Shown piece after piece: positions 47,564 through 58,767 of a stretch of 64,000 bases of DNA. Each line of letters begins with the position of its first letter. Positions within the stretch are counted from its first letter, which is position 1. The notes beneath the pieces were generated by a model that was not told the origin of the DNA, did not search any database, and saw nothing but the letters and a program-made list of their open reading frames with translations. The DNA is from Diphasiastrum complanatum. Lineage: Eukaryota > Streptophyta > Lycopodiopsida > Lycopodiales > Lycopodiaceae. The stretch spans positions 25,734,761 through 25,798,760 of the forward strand of contig CM055111.1 in NCBI GenBank assembly GCA_029204225.1. The letters are read 5' to 3'. Both the position numbers and the translations under genes were made by a program.

Positions 47564-48229
47564 ATGTCTTCATCTGGTTCACATTTCTTAGAGCACAGTG
47601 AGAGATTAACATCTTCCAATTATGCAATGTGGAAGATCGGAATGGAATCATTGTTGATTCTACAAGATGTAATGGATATTGTGAGTAGAACTGAAGAAGG
47701 ACCTGCTGCACCTAATGAAGCTGCAACATTCCACAAAAGAACCAGAATTGCCCTTCATTTTATAAAAATGAATGTTACCAATGAAGTGTTAAGAGAGATC
47801 AGTACATGCACCACTACCAAGGAAGCTTGGGATACTCTAAAAACAATCTATGAATCAAAAATACTTTTAGATTGCTTACACTTAGAAACCAAATATTTCT
47901 AAGTTATCAGAGAGTAGATGAGAGTGCTTCATCATATGTCATGAGAGTTAAGGATCTTCATCAAGAGTTAGCTGGTATTAGTGATGCTCTTAAGAACACT
48001 GAACTTATTTAAGTAGTCCTAAATGGACCTAGAGATGAGTATGACAATATTGTGCAAACTTATGCTGTCAGAGAGGATCTTCCATCCTTGGAGACACTGC
48101 AAGGTGTTTTCATTGTTGAAGAAAGCAGGCAAGAGGACAAGATGCTGAGGATCAACTGACTTTCATTGAAAGATGGTGGAGATGATAAAGCACTCTTCAT
48201 CAGAGACAAGTCAAGAGGCAAGGGCAAAG
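47564..48229 (+). pseudogene. Copia gag of element F2, truncated
   Basis: ATG at 47564 gives MSSSGSHFLEHSERLTSSNY, almost identical to F1 gag. The frame is broken near 47868 and has stops near 48008 and 48159. It still reads DKALFIRDKSRGKGK before ending abruptly at 48229, where a different LTR-like sequence starts (TGTGAGAAATTG, 48230-48327). The zinc knuckle and all pol domains are missing. Confidence 0.9.
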
Positions 48230-48327
48230 TGTGAGAAATTGACAAAAATCTAGCTTGGTATTTTTTTATGATAGAAGTTTGTAAGTGAATCTCACATGTG
48301 TGGAGGATGTTCCCACGTGTGGAGAAT
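48230..48327 (+). repeat. Fragment of a copia LTR start
   Basis: TGTGAGAAATTGAC ... ACATGTGTGGAGGATGTTCC, similar to the start of the element E LTR. It is cut after about 98 bp by a gypsy LTR. Confidence 0.55.
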
Positions 48328-49561
48328 TGTAAAGTAAATAAAAATGCTCAAACCCTAATAGAACTTGACAAAATCATATATTTTGGTACAATTATGGCAA
48401 GTGGTTTTGAGTGTTATTCTGGTTGTCGACAGACATTAAAAAGTAACCAATATTACTTATATTTGGGATGGGTAGTGTTAATAAATTTAGAACAACAATC
48501 TGGCCTCTATCGAATTGGATGAAGCGCGTTCTACAAATGAGATGTTATCAGAGTAGTACAGCGGTACTATACTCTGGCTGATTAAGGTGTCAACAGAGAA
48601 TCGAAAATTGTTCGATGTATTCACGACTGTGCAGACAATTAATTAATCTCGTTCACGAACTATTTGTTTCTAGACAGAAGTCCTCAACAACTAAAGTCCA
48701 ACTTAATGGTTAAAGAACACAAAGAGTTTTAGAATACGTTAGAAACTTATGTCAATGCCAATCAGGAAGACAGATCAGAGACTTAATTCTTCAGACAGGG
48801 ACTATCATCTCATATGTATACATACAGCTTTATTCAATGATCGTGCTAGACTGTACCAAAGATAGTCGTTATTCAAGTGCCGCAAAGAAAGTATTTGCGA
48901 CAGACGAATAAGATAGTTTAAAGACAGTATTTTAGGGCATGCTTTACGGAAACTCAGCAAACGACTGTAATGCACTAGAGCGTTTGTCTGATCAGAGAGA
49001 AATTCATGAAATGTGTTAGAGATTGTTAGTAGACTCCAAAGCACTCACACTTAGCAGTGCGGAGAACAGAGATAAGAGAGAATAACTCATAGAACTCTAT
49101 TCACTTCTTCAATCTCTTACATAAGCATAAACTCTTCTCTCTCGATGATCGAGACTGAAGTGTGAGATCAATATATGTTCTACGGGGGGAACAAACACAT
49201 CTCTTAAAACAATAGGTGCATCACTCCTGCGAAAGGATCTAGTTAACGATTAGACTGAAAATACGTTCACCTATACCATAGGAGGTATACTTAATTATGA
49301 GTTAAAGTTACTCTAGTTTATCATGTCTTTTCCTATCTAGTCGTTTCGTATGGACAACCTAGTAAAGGTTGCCCAAGACAATGTCTTTTCCTTTAAAAGG
49401 TCTTGCCCTTAATTACAAGGCAAGTGCTTAGGAGATATATTCCCAAAAAATGACTTAGGCCTCTTCATGATTTATACTTATCCAGCTCATATCTTCATTT
49501 TCGAGTATATCATGCCATATTTATGTTGATATTTAATATTTAACATTTTCATGGCATCACA
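48328..49561 (-). repeat. 3' LTR of minus-strand gypsy element H
   Basis: On the minus strand it starts TGTGATGCCATGAAAATG right after the purine tract GAGGAAGGGGATA (49562-49575) and ends at about ...TTTACTTTACA. It aligns in inverted orientation with 57112-58107 plus 63681-63870. The plus-orientation copy carries a gypsy primer-binding site at its end, which confirms that this is an LTR. Confidence 0.8.
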
Positions 49562-49664
49562 TATCCCCTTCCTCAAATGTGAAACGTCCTCATGAACATA
49601 TCATCTTTATTTCGAGGAGTATTCGAGAAACATTCTTGTTCGTCAGATTTTTGTTGAGGCGAAA

Positions 49665-49736
49665 AGATATTTCTTCGTGTTTTTTGTCCTTTAGATATTT
49701 CTTCGTGTATTTTGTCTTTTAGATATTTCTTCGTCT
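49665..49736. repeat. 28-bp tandem repeat, three copies
   Basis: AGATATTTCTTCGTGTATTT-type units start at 49665, 49693 and 49721, between the end of the extra gene and the polypurine tract of H. Confidence 0.85.
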
Positions 49737-50184
49737 TAGAGAATATATGTCTTGTTGTTTCTTTTAATTGAATGGATTGTTTTGAGTTGATCTTTGAATT
49801 GTTGATGAAAATTGGAATCACACTTCAAAATATCTTTAAACTTCAAATAGTCAGCATCCCATAGAAACATCACCACGACAAAGACACGAATGAATTTTCA
49901 TGAATGATTCAGTTCTTCATATAACTTCTGAACAAGCTCCAAGTTCTGTTGAGCTTCGATCAAGAGCAAGTCTTCTTTCGATTTGGTATAACGACCAACT
50001 AGTAAGTTGCCGAATTCTTCTAGCTTAACCAGGAGTAATGTTCCATCAAACAGCTCCTGGATTAACTTGGTATCTTCATCTGAATCACTTCGTAGAGTAA
50101 TTTCTTTACAGGAACGAGCTGAAAATTGCTTTTAACATAAAGGTTCTGAACAAAAAATAATGTCTTCGCCGCAAAGGTACCAAA

Positions 50185-51490
50185 CTACCAAAATGTATAT
50201 GTACAAAATTGCTTATAACGAAATGACTTCCTTATATCTTGCAAATTATGACAAATCTCCGCAAAATATTCTGCAAGATTTCGCTCCCAATCCACATATA
50301 GACTGAATAATTTCGGATAAGCCATATTGATATTTATTAACAGACCTGCATCGTCGAATACAACTAAATCTGTAACTGCTTGTGGTTTGTACAGTTGAAA
50401 CTGTGACTTTTGCTTCCAAAAATGTCGTTTATTATCTTCGTTTCGCAAAAATTGAAGTTTTTTTATACGAATATATTCGAGAGCATACATAGCCGAAGAG
50501 ACTATGTATAACTTTGCCGATACGAAAGGTACGACTTGGAATTTACCCTGGATTATGCCCCAGCAGAGACATCATTTTTGCTCGATAGTGAGTTGGGCCC
50601 ATAACCAGAGAAAGTCGTCCTTCTCCCACGGTCGCTTCCAGTCGTCGAAGGCGATGCCTACTGCGCTTGGTAGCATCATGTAATCCAAACGCCATTGCAA
50701 CTCAATATTAAAAGCATGTGGACACCATTTCCAGAAGCGATCAGCAAATGCATGAAATCTGTCAACACATACCTTCGACTGATTTCGACGTATTCGCTTT
50801 GGCTAAGTAGATGTAGTTGCAAAATCCTGAGTTTGCAACTCAACAACCAGCTTCTGATCTTCCATTTGTTGCTTTTGGGTTGACAGCTCTGGTCAATCTT
50901 CACGACAGCCTCTAGGAATTTTGGATGGTCTGAGGCTCCAGTGTAGGCAGGCACAGTTTGGAGTTGTTGTGTAAGTTCATCAATTCACAGCAGAGCCTGC
51001 AGATAATCATCGTGCGCATCGGGCCCACTGCAAGATGGGGTGGCATCACAGGAGAGATCCTTCAGCTCCGCCAACTCTTCCTCCACGAGAGCCTCGCATC
51101 CTCGAACGGTTGTAAGAACTCGACTTGAAAATTGTCGAGCATCTGGCCTTGGAGCTGGTTCAGCTTCGTGAGATTGACAGTGATTAACCCTGCGGTGGTG
51201 CTCAGGGACAAAGCAGCTTTTGCCTTTAATCTTGTCATTCGCTCCTCCTGTAGATATTTTTGGAGTTCGACATTATGTTGATTTGCAGCCAAAAGTTGCT
51301 GCTTCAAAGAATCGTTTTGAGTCTGAAAATTGTCACACTTGGCCTGAATCACCTTATTGGTCTGCTTCAAAGAATCAGCTTCCTTTATTAACGTCTGAAG
51401 CTGTGTTTTGAGGGAACGATGTTGTTCGATCAGCTTCGTGTTGTCTGGTTCGAGCGAATCAATCTTCTCGAAGGACTCCTTCAAAGAGTC
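50185..51490 (-). pseudogene. Extra 3' gene of gypsy element H: coiled coil and C-terminal domain
   Basis: 51062-51484 encodes a long coiled coil (IEQHRSLKTQLQTLIKEADS, NDSLKQQLLAANQHNVELQK) followed by NFQVEFLQPFEDARLSW. The frame continues with stops and shifts through LTQQLQTVPAYTGASDHPKF and the Trp-rich block DDWKRPWEKDDFLWLWAQLT (about 50575-50640). Then comes the open piece 50185-50490 with YPKLFSLYVDWERNLAEYFA. The coiled coil, FQ-x3-LQP and Y-x-DWE-x-N words match the plus-strand copy at 26317-27970. Not a known retroviral enzyme; position after integrase is that of an additional ORF in Athila/Tat-like elements. Confidence 0.55.
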
Positions 51491-51738
51491 GAGTGATTTC
51501 CATTAGAGGAGTTCTAAATCCAAAAAATACCCTTTGTAAAGATTCTTTTTATATTTTTTCTTACACATGGACCAATCAAAACACTCAAATTTGAAATCTA
51601 CATAACGTAACTTTTTGAGTTTACATTTTGATTCCACACTAAAAATGGCATAACTTTTTAGTGGTAAGTCCGAATTTAGCGAAGTTTGGTGCATTGGAAA
51701 GCGCTCAACAAGCGCTTTCAATGATATGTTACATGACA

Positions 51739-52570
51739 TGTGCAAAAAGTACAAAAAGGATCAAGAGTGGATCCTAATCTGATCCTCAAGAGGGATTGAT
51801 TGTCAGATTACTTGATCGATCAATCTACTTCAGATTAAGATCAATCTAGATCAATTCTAGACACAAAATCCTAACAAGAACAATCATTAATTGAAGGTAA
51901 GTGTACTTTATGGTTTCACATGTGTGAAACACTGTCTGAGTACGGACTCCAACCTGAAAATCAAGTACACATTGATAGAACCTCAAAACAATCAAAACAA
52001 ATGTAGACAAATGGAGAGAATCACTCAAAATTGCTTCGAAAACCAAGATTGGTGTCTCACAATAATTATGGCCAAATGTGGCTCTATATATACAATAAGT
52101 GGGAGCTCGTGGTACTGATCATCCCTCTGATCCCACATGTGTGAAGGTGCTTTGTCATATGATGATTCATCATGCAAAACTGACACGTGGACAAAACCTT
52201 CTATTTTGAGCACTTTTGGTCCATTTTCCTTCTATATGGAGATCTACTTGGAAATCTTCTAGAATTCAAAATTCGCCTACTTTAGCTTATTCCACACGTG
52301 TGAGCTGTCCTCTACACATGGGATATGACACCTAACCAAAATATTTGGCTCATGCAATCAATAGATTGATGCCATGTGTCATATATCTAGAAAACTAGTT
52401 TTTGGCCTTTTTAGCCACTAGAACTTGAATTAAATCATATGTACAACCTATATGATTATGGTACATGACAAATACACTATTTTCACATGTGGAAACAGGC
52501 TCCACACATGTGTGTTTATCTATATACAAGATTTTTGGCCTCTACCAAGCTTATTTTTGCATTTTTCACA
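51739..52570 (-). mobile_element. Solo copia LTR with target-site duplication TGACA
   Basis: 832 bp, starting TGTGAAAAATGC on the minus strand and ending TTTTTGCACA, flanked by perfect 5-bp repeats TGACA at 51734-51738 and 52571-52575. The first 180 bp match the element E LTR. TATA-like TATATATAG lies near 52082-52090 and several CACAYGTGTG words are present. No primer-binding site or polypurine tract is adjacent, so it is a solo LTR left by recombination. Confidence 0.9.
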
Positions 52571-52666
52571 TGACATACTTCTGATCTACGATTAAAAAGT
52601 TATGGCAAGTCAGAAGTATTAGTCTTATAATATTTCAATAATATAAACTATATCTTGCACGAATTC

Positions 52667-53046
52667 TTAAAGGGTCTTTTTGGAGCTCAAATATCCCCTA
52701 ATGCTCTCTGAGGTGATAAGCTGCATTGTGAGTTGACGATGGTACTTGTCGAACTCATATACTTCAGCCACAAGGTTCTTGGCTTTCTCAGTCATGGAGC
52801 AAAACCACTGGGGCTGGTCGTCTGGTTCTTCGTCATCTGCCACATGTGCCCCAGTGTCGCCTTCAGCAGCTATGCATCCCTTGTCTGATGTATCGGACTG
52901 GGTTGCGTCATCCTCGAAGGTGGATGGGCTCGGCTGCTTCTGAGATGTGGAAGCAAATGTTGGCTTTGAAGAATCCACAGTAGCAGCAGTTCCATCGGTG
53001 TCCATTGCCGCAGCTTCACTCTTCATAGCAGTGGTTGGTGCATATG
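52667..53046 (-). pseudogene. Extra 3' gene of H: acidic N-terminal piece
   Basis: The minus strand reads APTTAMKSEAAAMDTDGTAA, a Ser/Thr/Asp-rich stretch, QPQWFCSMTEKAKNLVAEVY and LTMQLITSESIRGYL before a stop near 52667. It begins where integrase similarity breaks off (about 53046). It is separated from the coiled-coil part by about 1.2 kb of inserted sequence, including the solo LTR. I do not recognise the domain. Confidence 0.45.
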
Positions 53047-53710
53047 GAGTTTTCTAGGGAACTTTTGATGGTGACTGTCATATATCAGCGCATAATCATC
53101 AGCTTTAAGATCACAATTTTTTATATGATTGTCATATTTCTTCTTTCTTTGTTTCTGGATTTCCTCCATTAGTTTTTGTGAAGTCTCTCGAGCTTCAGCT
53201 AGTTCTTCAATATTAGTCAACCTTTCATTTATTAATCCTGCATCTGTTCGTTGAGCTTGAATACAAAAGGTTTCCACCTCAAATTCAATTGGCAAGATAG
53301 GATGCATACCATATGTAAGAAAATATGGTGTCTGTTTTGTCATGATTTTCTCTATATTGCGATAAACCCAGAGAACTGATGGTAGTTTCTAATCCCAATC
53401 CGTTGCATGTGCAATAGTAATTTTAGTCAGATCTTACATAAGATTCCATTAGCTCTTTCTGTCAACCCATTTGCTTTTGGATTATATGGTGTAGTTTTTC
53501 TGTGTTTGATAAGAAAATAGGTTGTCAACAACCGTATTGTATCATTTAGAAAATGTGTTCCTCGGTCACTTACTAGTTCGAGTGGACAACCATATCTTGT
53601 GATTATACTTTTGAATAAGAACGTCGCGACAGTTTTCGCATCGTTTCGTTTTGTCGCCTCTGCTTCAACGTTCTTGGTAGCATAATCCATGGCAACTAGA
53701 ATATAATGAC
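53047..53710 (-). pseudogene. Ty3/gypsy integrase of element H
   Basis: The minus strand reads MDYATKNVEAEATKRNDAKT, FLFKSIITRYGCPLELVSDR, GTHFLNDTIRLL (second catalytic Asp region) and TPYNPKANGLTERANG (catalytic Glu replaced within the usual NGQAER block), then after a frame break YFLTYGMHPILPIEFEV and the C-terminal KKKYDNHIKNCDLKADDYAL. It ends FPRKL at about 53050, before the usual WMGPY end. The zinc finger upstream (about 53870-53960) is degraded. Confidence 0.85.
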
Positions 53711-53806
53711 ATTTTGTATGTTAGGTAACAGGTTTGATTGGACCGACAAAGTCAATCCCCCACTTCTCGAATGGTGCAAGAGGCAAGATTGGTGTCAATA
53801 GCCAAT

Positions 53807-55619
53807 TCATTGCTTTTGTAGGCTTACCAGATCTCTGGCATGGATCACGTGAGCGAATAAAATTTGATACATCCTTGAACATTGTTGGCCACCAATCTTA
53901 TTAACTATATTCTTCAAAGCAAAATGTCCACCAGCATCTTCTGAGTGTAAGGCTTTAACAACCTTTTTAATGTCTTCAGTTTCGAGACATCTTTGTAGTT
54001 GATGGTCAGCACCAAGCTTGTACAAAACACTGTTAATAATTGTATAGGGTGCTACCTTATATTGAAAAACTGTCTTTTGCTCCAAATTGTAACCATTTGG
54101 ATATATCTGATTCTTAAGATAAATAATAATATCAGAATATAACGAATTTGTAGATGAAATCTCGAATAAATGTTCATTTGGAAAATCATCATTGATAGGG
54201 TCTTCAATTTTTTCGGTGCTGAGTCGAGATAGATAATCAGCATTTGTATGATATTTTCCTTGATGAAGCTCTACTTGATAAATAAATTCTTGCAAAAGTA
54301 GAACTCATCGAACAATTCGTCCTAATAGATCTGGTTTATTTACAAGATACTTAAGAGCATAATGATCCACATGAAAAATAAATGCATATCCCAGCAAGTA
54401 ATGCCGAAATTTTTTAACAGTGAAAATCATGCCAAGTGCTTCCCTTTCTGTAGCCAAATAATTCTTCTCTGATGCACTGAGCTGTCGACTCGCATAGTAG
54501 ACGTGATGATCCTTCCTCTGGTCATCCTTCTGGCTTAGACAGATGCCAATAACAAATGCCAAAACATCCACATAACTGTGAAATAAAATAGCCTAGTTGG
54601 GTGGTCTTAGAATAGGAGCATTAATCAGCCTTTGCTTAAGATCTTCGAATGCTTTCTACTGTTCATTCATCCACAAGTATTCTACTTGTTTCTTCAGTAG
54701 ATGTGTAAGAGAGGCAGCAATAGAAGCATGATTTTGAATAAATCTTCTATAATAGACAACATGTCCTAAGAAAGTTCTTAGTTCACATAAATTGGTTGGT
54801 ATTTGGAGATTCTTTATAAGCTCGACTTTATCTTTGTCGACTTCTATTCATCTGTTAGATATTCTGTGTCCGAGCAATATTCCTTCTTTCATACCAAAAA
54901 AACATTTCTCTAGATGAAGAGATAAACAAGTATCTCGACACCGTTGCAATGTTAATTTCAGCTTCTGCAGGTGTGTCTTTATATCACTATATACATAGAA
55001 ATCATCAATAAATATTTGGAGAAAAGTTCTCAGGAAGTCAACAAAGATTAACATCATAATTTGCTAAAAAGTCGCTGGAGCGTTACAAAGACCAAAGGGC
55101 ATTTTGTTGTAGGCATAAGTGCCCCGATCCGTAGTGAATGTGGTCTTTGAACGATCCTCCTTTTGCACTTATATCCAGAAAATCCATCACAGAAACTGTA
55201 CCGCCCTTGACCAACAACCTGGTCTAGAATGGAATCAGTGAAAGGAAGATGATGATGGTCCTTCCTTGTGGCAGCATTGGTTTGCAGAAATCCTGGCATA
55301 TTCATATTTTGCCAGCCTTCTTCTTTGGAACAACAACAATGGGTGAAACTCATTCACTACTTAAGATGGGATAGATTATACATGTCTTAAGGTGCTTGTT
55401 AAGTTCATCCTTAACCATGAGAGAGTACTTAGGATTGAGACAATACTGTCTTTGTTGAATAGGTATAGCATCTTTCTTAAAATCAATTCGGTGCTCTCCG
55501 AATTCTACAGGTATACCCTTCAAATCGTTGAGCGACCAGAAAAAAACGTCTTCATACTCCTTCAATAGTTCAGTGAATTCCACTAACTCTGATTCTCCAA
55601 GTGACTCCGAAACATGCAC
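53807..55619 (-). pseudogene. Ty3/gypsy reverse transcriptase-RNase H of element H
   Basis: From the right: LLKEYEDVFFWSLNDLKGIP, HRIDFKKDAIPIQQRQYCLN, the reverse transcriptase palm in several frames (DHHHLPFTDSILDQ, CDGFSGYK, FIDDFYVYSD with the catalytic Asp pair FIDD, LHLEKCFFGMKEGILLGHRI). RNase H follows with YYASRQLSASEKNYLATERE, HYLLGYAFIFHVDHYALKYL and DYLSRL. Then the spacer to integrase with YKLGADHQLQRCLETEDIKK and a degraded HHCC-like finger. Close relative of the plus-strand fragment at 23800-25210. Gag and protease are not recognisable upstream. Confidence 0.88.
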
Positions 55620-55764
55620 AAATCTGCCAGGTGCAAGTTCAATCAGTTCAGTAGAATCTGGTAAAATAATACCTTCTGTCGAGGGTTCAAAGTCAATTTT
55701 TGTGCTTGATCTTCACCAGATCTTCATACTAACTCTCGCAGGCTTCATCACTAATGTAATTTGA

Positions 55765-56560
55765 CATTCTAAATCGATTGAGAGGGCTTGCGAGAATTCT
55801 TACTGGAAGGATTTGCTGGATCTTCACTTTTTAGTGATTTTTTAACACTTAAATCCAATTTTTTGCTCACTGGAATCAAACTAACTCTCGCAAGCTCTTC
55901 AGTATCCTGGTCTCACTGAGATGGAACTTCAAAATCCTCTGCGATAGTTCTTGACCACTGGAACTGAAAATTTCACTATCTGAGAGGGTTCACCGGTACT
56001 TTCCCGTCTTTTTTTCACTGAGAACTCTCGCACAGTCACTTAGACATCAGAACAACTCTTGCAAGCCTCTATGTGTCTTGGTCTCACTGAGATGGAACTT
56101 CAGAGGGCTCTGCGAGAGTTCTTATGAAGATTTGAATTTTTTTGGATTTTTTCAAGGGTTTTTTGAATTTTTTATGATTTTTTTCTGATTTTTACAATCT
56201 GCTTGGAACTAACTCTCGCAAGCTTCTATGCAGGTCTGAAACAATACCCTGAAGCAGCTTCCAGTCATGCAAGAGTTAATTCACACTGGTTCTGGAGATA
56301 TAGAAATCTGATGAGATTTTAGACTCTCTTTTTCTCCAAAATTGCATATTGGTGTGTTTTTTGGGTTTTTTGGCTGATTGGTTTGGGTTTCAGGCCCTTA
56401 GAGGCTGTTCAGGGCCTCCTCTACCCTCTCACACTCTTCCGCTAGCTGTGGACGGTCCAAACACAAAAAAATACAAAAAACTAAGTCTAAACACCCAAAA
56501 ATCTACCTAAAACTACTCTAAAAAACAAGAAAATAACTAAAATGCAGCTAAAAATCTATC
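55765..56560 (-). other. Gypsy leader with 171-bp repeats
   Basis: Non-coding between a primer-binding site (56561-56576, minus) and pol. Two copies of TCTCACTGAGATGGAACTTC lie at 55911 and 56082 (171 bp apart), within a longer repeat. The word AACTCTCGCAAGC and its complement GCGAGAGTT recur at least six times. No gag is seen where gag would be expected. Confidence 0.6.
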
Positions 56561-56576
56561 CCTGGCAACGGTGCCA
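56561..56576 (-). other. Gypsy primer-binding site (minus strand)
   Basis: On the minus strand TGGCACCGTTGCCAGGGATA, the primer-binding motif typical of Athila/Tat-like gypsy elements, lies just after a possible LTR end ...GACCCTACA. Confidence 0.75.
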
Positions 56577-56577
56577 C

Positions 56578-57111
56578 TGTAGGGTCGAAGATCTTGCGTA
56601 GTATAGCCCTCCCGCCTATCAACAAGGGTTAGATCACTGGATAGGTACCTAACTATGCATAGATCCTAATTTTAGTTAGTTTCCTACTTCCTCCCTAACT
56701 CTATTCACCACTAACACTACTCTCCTTAACATTCATCATGATTTGGGTGAAGAAAAGGGATAGAAAAGGAGAGGAAGAGAGAAGAGAAGAGAGAAAGAGA
56801 GAGCGATGAGATGGAGATTAGCTCAAATGCTCAATGTCATTGCTTATGGAAAAAGCTTAACTAGTATAACCAAAAAGCATGGGAAATGAAAATAACAAGC
56901 AATCGCAACAATAGCATAAGCAAGATTAATTAGCAAATGAGAATGCTTGAGCTCTCAAAATGGTAGAGTCTCCTCCTCTCTATTAAGCATGAAAATAGTG
57001 TACAAATGGTGCCTTTTTATAAAATGGGAAAGGCCCTTGCCCCTCAATCCTATTGGCTAATATTCACATTGATCCTATCCATTCATCTTGGACCCAACTT
57101 GATCCAAGGGT
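56578..57111 (-). repeat. Partial 5' LTR of a minus-strand gypsy element
   Basis: It ends ...CGACCCTACA next to the primer-binding site. A TATA-like TTTTATAAAAAGG (near 57015-57028) and a purine-rich stretch (56750-56805) lie inside. The outer end is cut by the plus-strand LTR at 57112. It is not similar to the LTR at 48328-49561. Confidence 0.55.
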
Positions 57112-58107
57112 TGTGATGCCATGGAAATGTTAAATATTAAATATCAACATAAATATGGCATGATATACTCAAAAATAAAGATATGAGCTGGATAAGTATA
57201 AATCATGAAGAGGCCTAAGTCATTTTTCGGGAATATATCTCCTAAGTACTTGCCTTGTAATTAAGGACAAGACCTTTTAAAGAAAAAGACATTGTCTTGG
57301 ACAACCTTTACTAGGTTGTCCATACGAAACAACTAGATAGGAAAAGACATGATAAACTAAAGTAACTTTAACTCATAGTTAAGTATACCTCCTATGGTAT
57401 AGGTGAACGTATTTTCAGTCTAATCGTTAACTAGACCCTTTCGCGGGAGCGACGCACCTGTTGTTTTAAGAGGTGTATTTGTTCCCCTCGTAGAACATAT
57501 ATTGATCTCACACATCAGTCTCGATCATTGAGAGAGAAGATTTTATGCTTATGTAAGAGATTGAAGAAGTGAATGAGTTCTATGAGTTATTCTCTCTTAT
57601 CTCTGTTCTCCGCACTGTTGAGTGTGAGTGATCTGGAGTCTGCTAACAATCTCTAATGCATTACATGAATTTCTCTCTGATCAGACAGACGCTCTAGTGC
57701 ATTACAGTCGTTTGTTGAGTTTCCGTAAAGCATGCTCTAAAGAACTGTCTTTAAACTATCTTATTCGTCTGTCGCGAATACTTTCTTTTCGGCACTCGAA
57801 TAACAACTATCTTTGGTACAGTCTAGCACGATCATTGAATAAAGCTATATGTATACATACGAGATGATAGTCCCTGTATGAAGAATTAAGTCTCTGATCT
57901 GTCTTCCTGATTGGAATTGACATAAGTTTCTAACGTATTCTAAAACTCTTCGTGTTCTTTAACCATTAAATTGGACTTTAGTTGTTGAGGACTTCTGTCT
58001 AGAAACAAATAGTTCGCGAATGCGAATAATTAATTGTCTGCACAATCATGAATACATCGAACAATTCTCGATTCTCTGTTAACATCTTAATCAGCCAGAG
58101 TGTAGTA
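57112..58107 (+). repeat. 5' LTR of plus-strand gypsy element I, first part
   Basis: It starts TGTGATGCCATGG and aligns inverted with 48328-49561. It is interrupted at TAGTA by element G and resumes at 63686. Confidence 0.85.
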
Positions 58108-58754
58108 TGTGAAAAATACAGATCCTAAGTGGATCTAAACTCCAAGATCATTGGCTTGAATGCTTGCACTCCAAACTACATAAGCTAGGAATTGGCAACA
58201 CATTCTATGCTACCTAGAATGCAAAGAACTTGATCAAAAAGCATTTATCACAAATGGAAACTTCCATAAACATCAAGTGCGGCCCAAAATAGCATTATAC
58301 AGTCCATAATACATCAGCCTACCACTTTTGGAAAGCACCTAAGATCATACACACAAAGCTTGAACTCAGTCACTACACAATGCCAACAATGGAAGGAGAA
58401 CCCAATAGAAAAATCTCTCATTAAGCAAATGAATACAATGGATCTGCTCCAACCTGTTTCTCCACGGCCTACCTGCTATATATAGCTGAGAGAGATGACT
58501 CTCTCTCCTCTCTCTAGACCCTCCTTACCTAAAATATGCCCTATATAGGTAAAATTGGCATATATGTCCAAAATACATGAAAATGGACTCATTTCGAAGG
58601 TCTTGAAGTTTGACACTTCTTCATACTGAAAAAATACACTTACTAAAAATATCTAGACCTGTTTCACACGTGTGAAAAGTCAGATCCTAAACTATGTGCC
58701 ATTTTTAGCAATTTTGGCCTAAAACTAGACAAGGAAATGTTGACAATTTTCACA
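58108..58754 (-). repeat. 3' LTR of element G
   Basis: TGTGAAAATTGTC ... TTTTTCACA on the minus strand. TATA box TATATATA lies near 58477-58485, and the palindrome TTTCACACGTGTGAAA near 58662-58677. Confidence 0.95.
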
Positions 58755-58767
58755 CTCCCTCTTCAAC
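58755..58767 (-). other. Polypurine tract of element G
   Basis: GTTGAAGAGGGAG on the minus strand, between the final stop codon of the long frame and the 3' LTR. Confidence 0.9.

Noticed and set aside
48805-49044. Matching 79-codon frames at 48805-49044 (minus) and 57628-57867 (plus)
   Set aside because: Both lie at the same place in two copies of a gypsy LTR; conservation reflects LTR homology, not a gene.
49573-49821. 82-codon minus-strand Lys-rich frame before the H polypurine tract
   Set aside because: It overlaps a 28-bp tandem repeat and the polypurine tract; composition-driven, no match elsewhere in the window.
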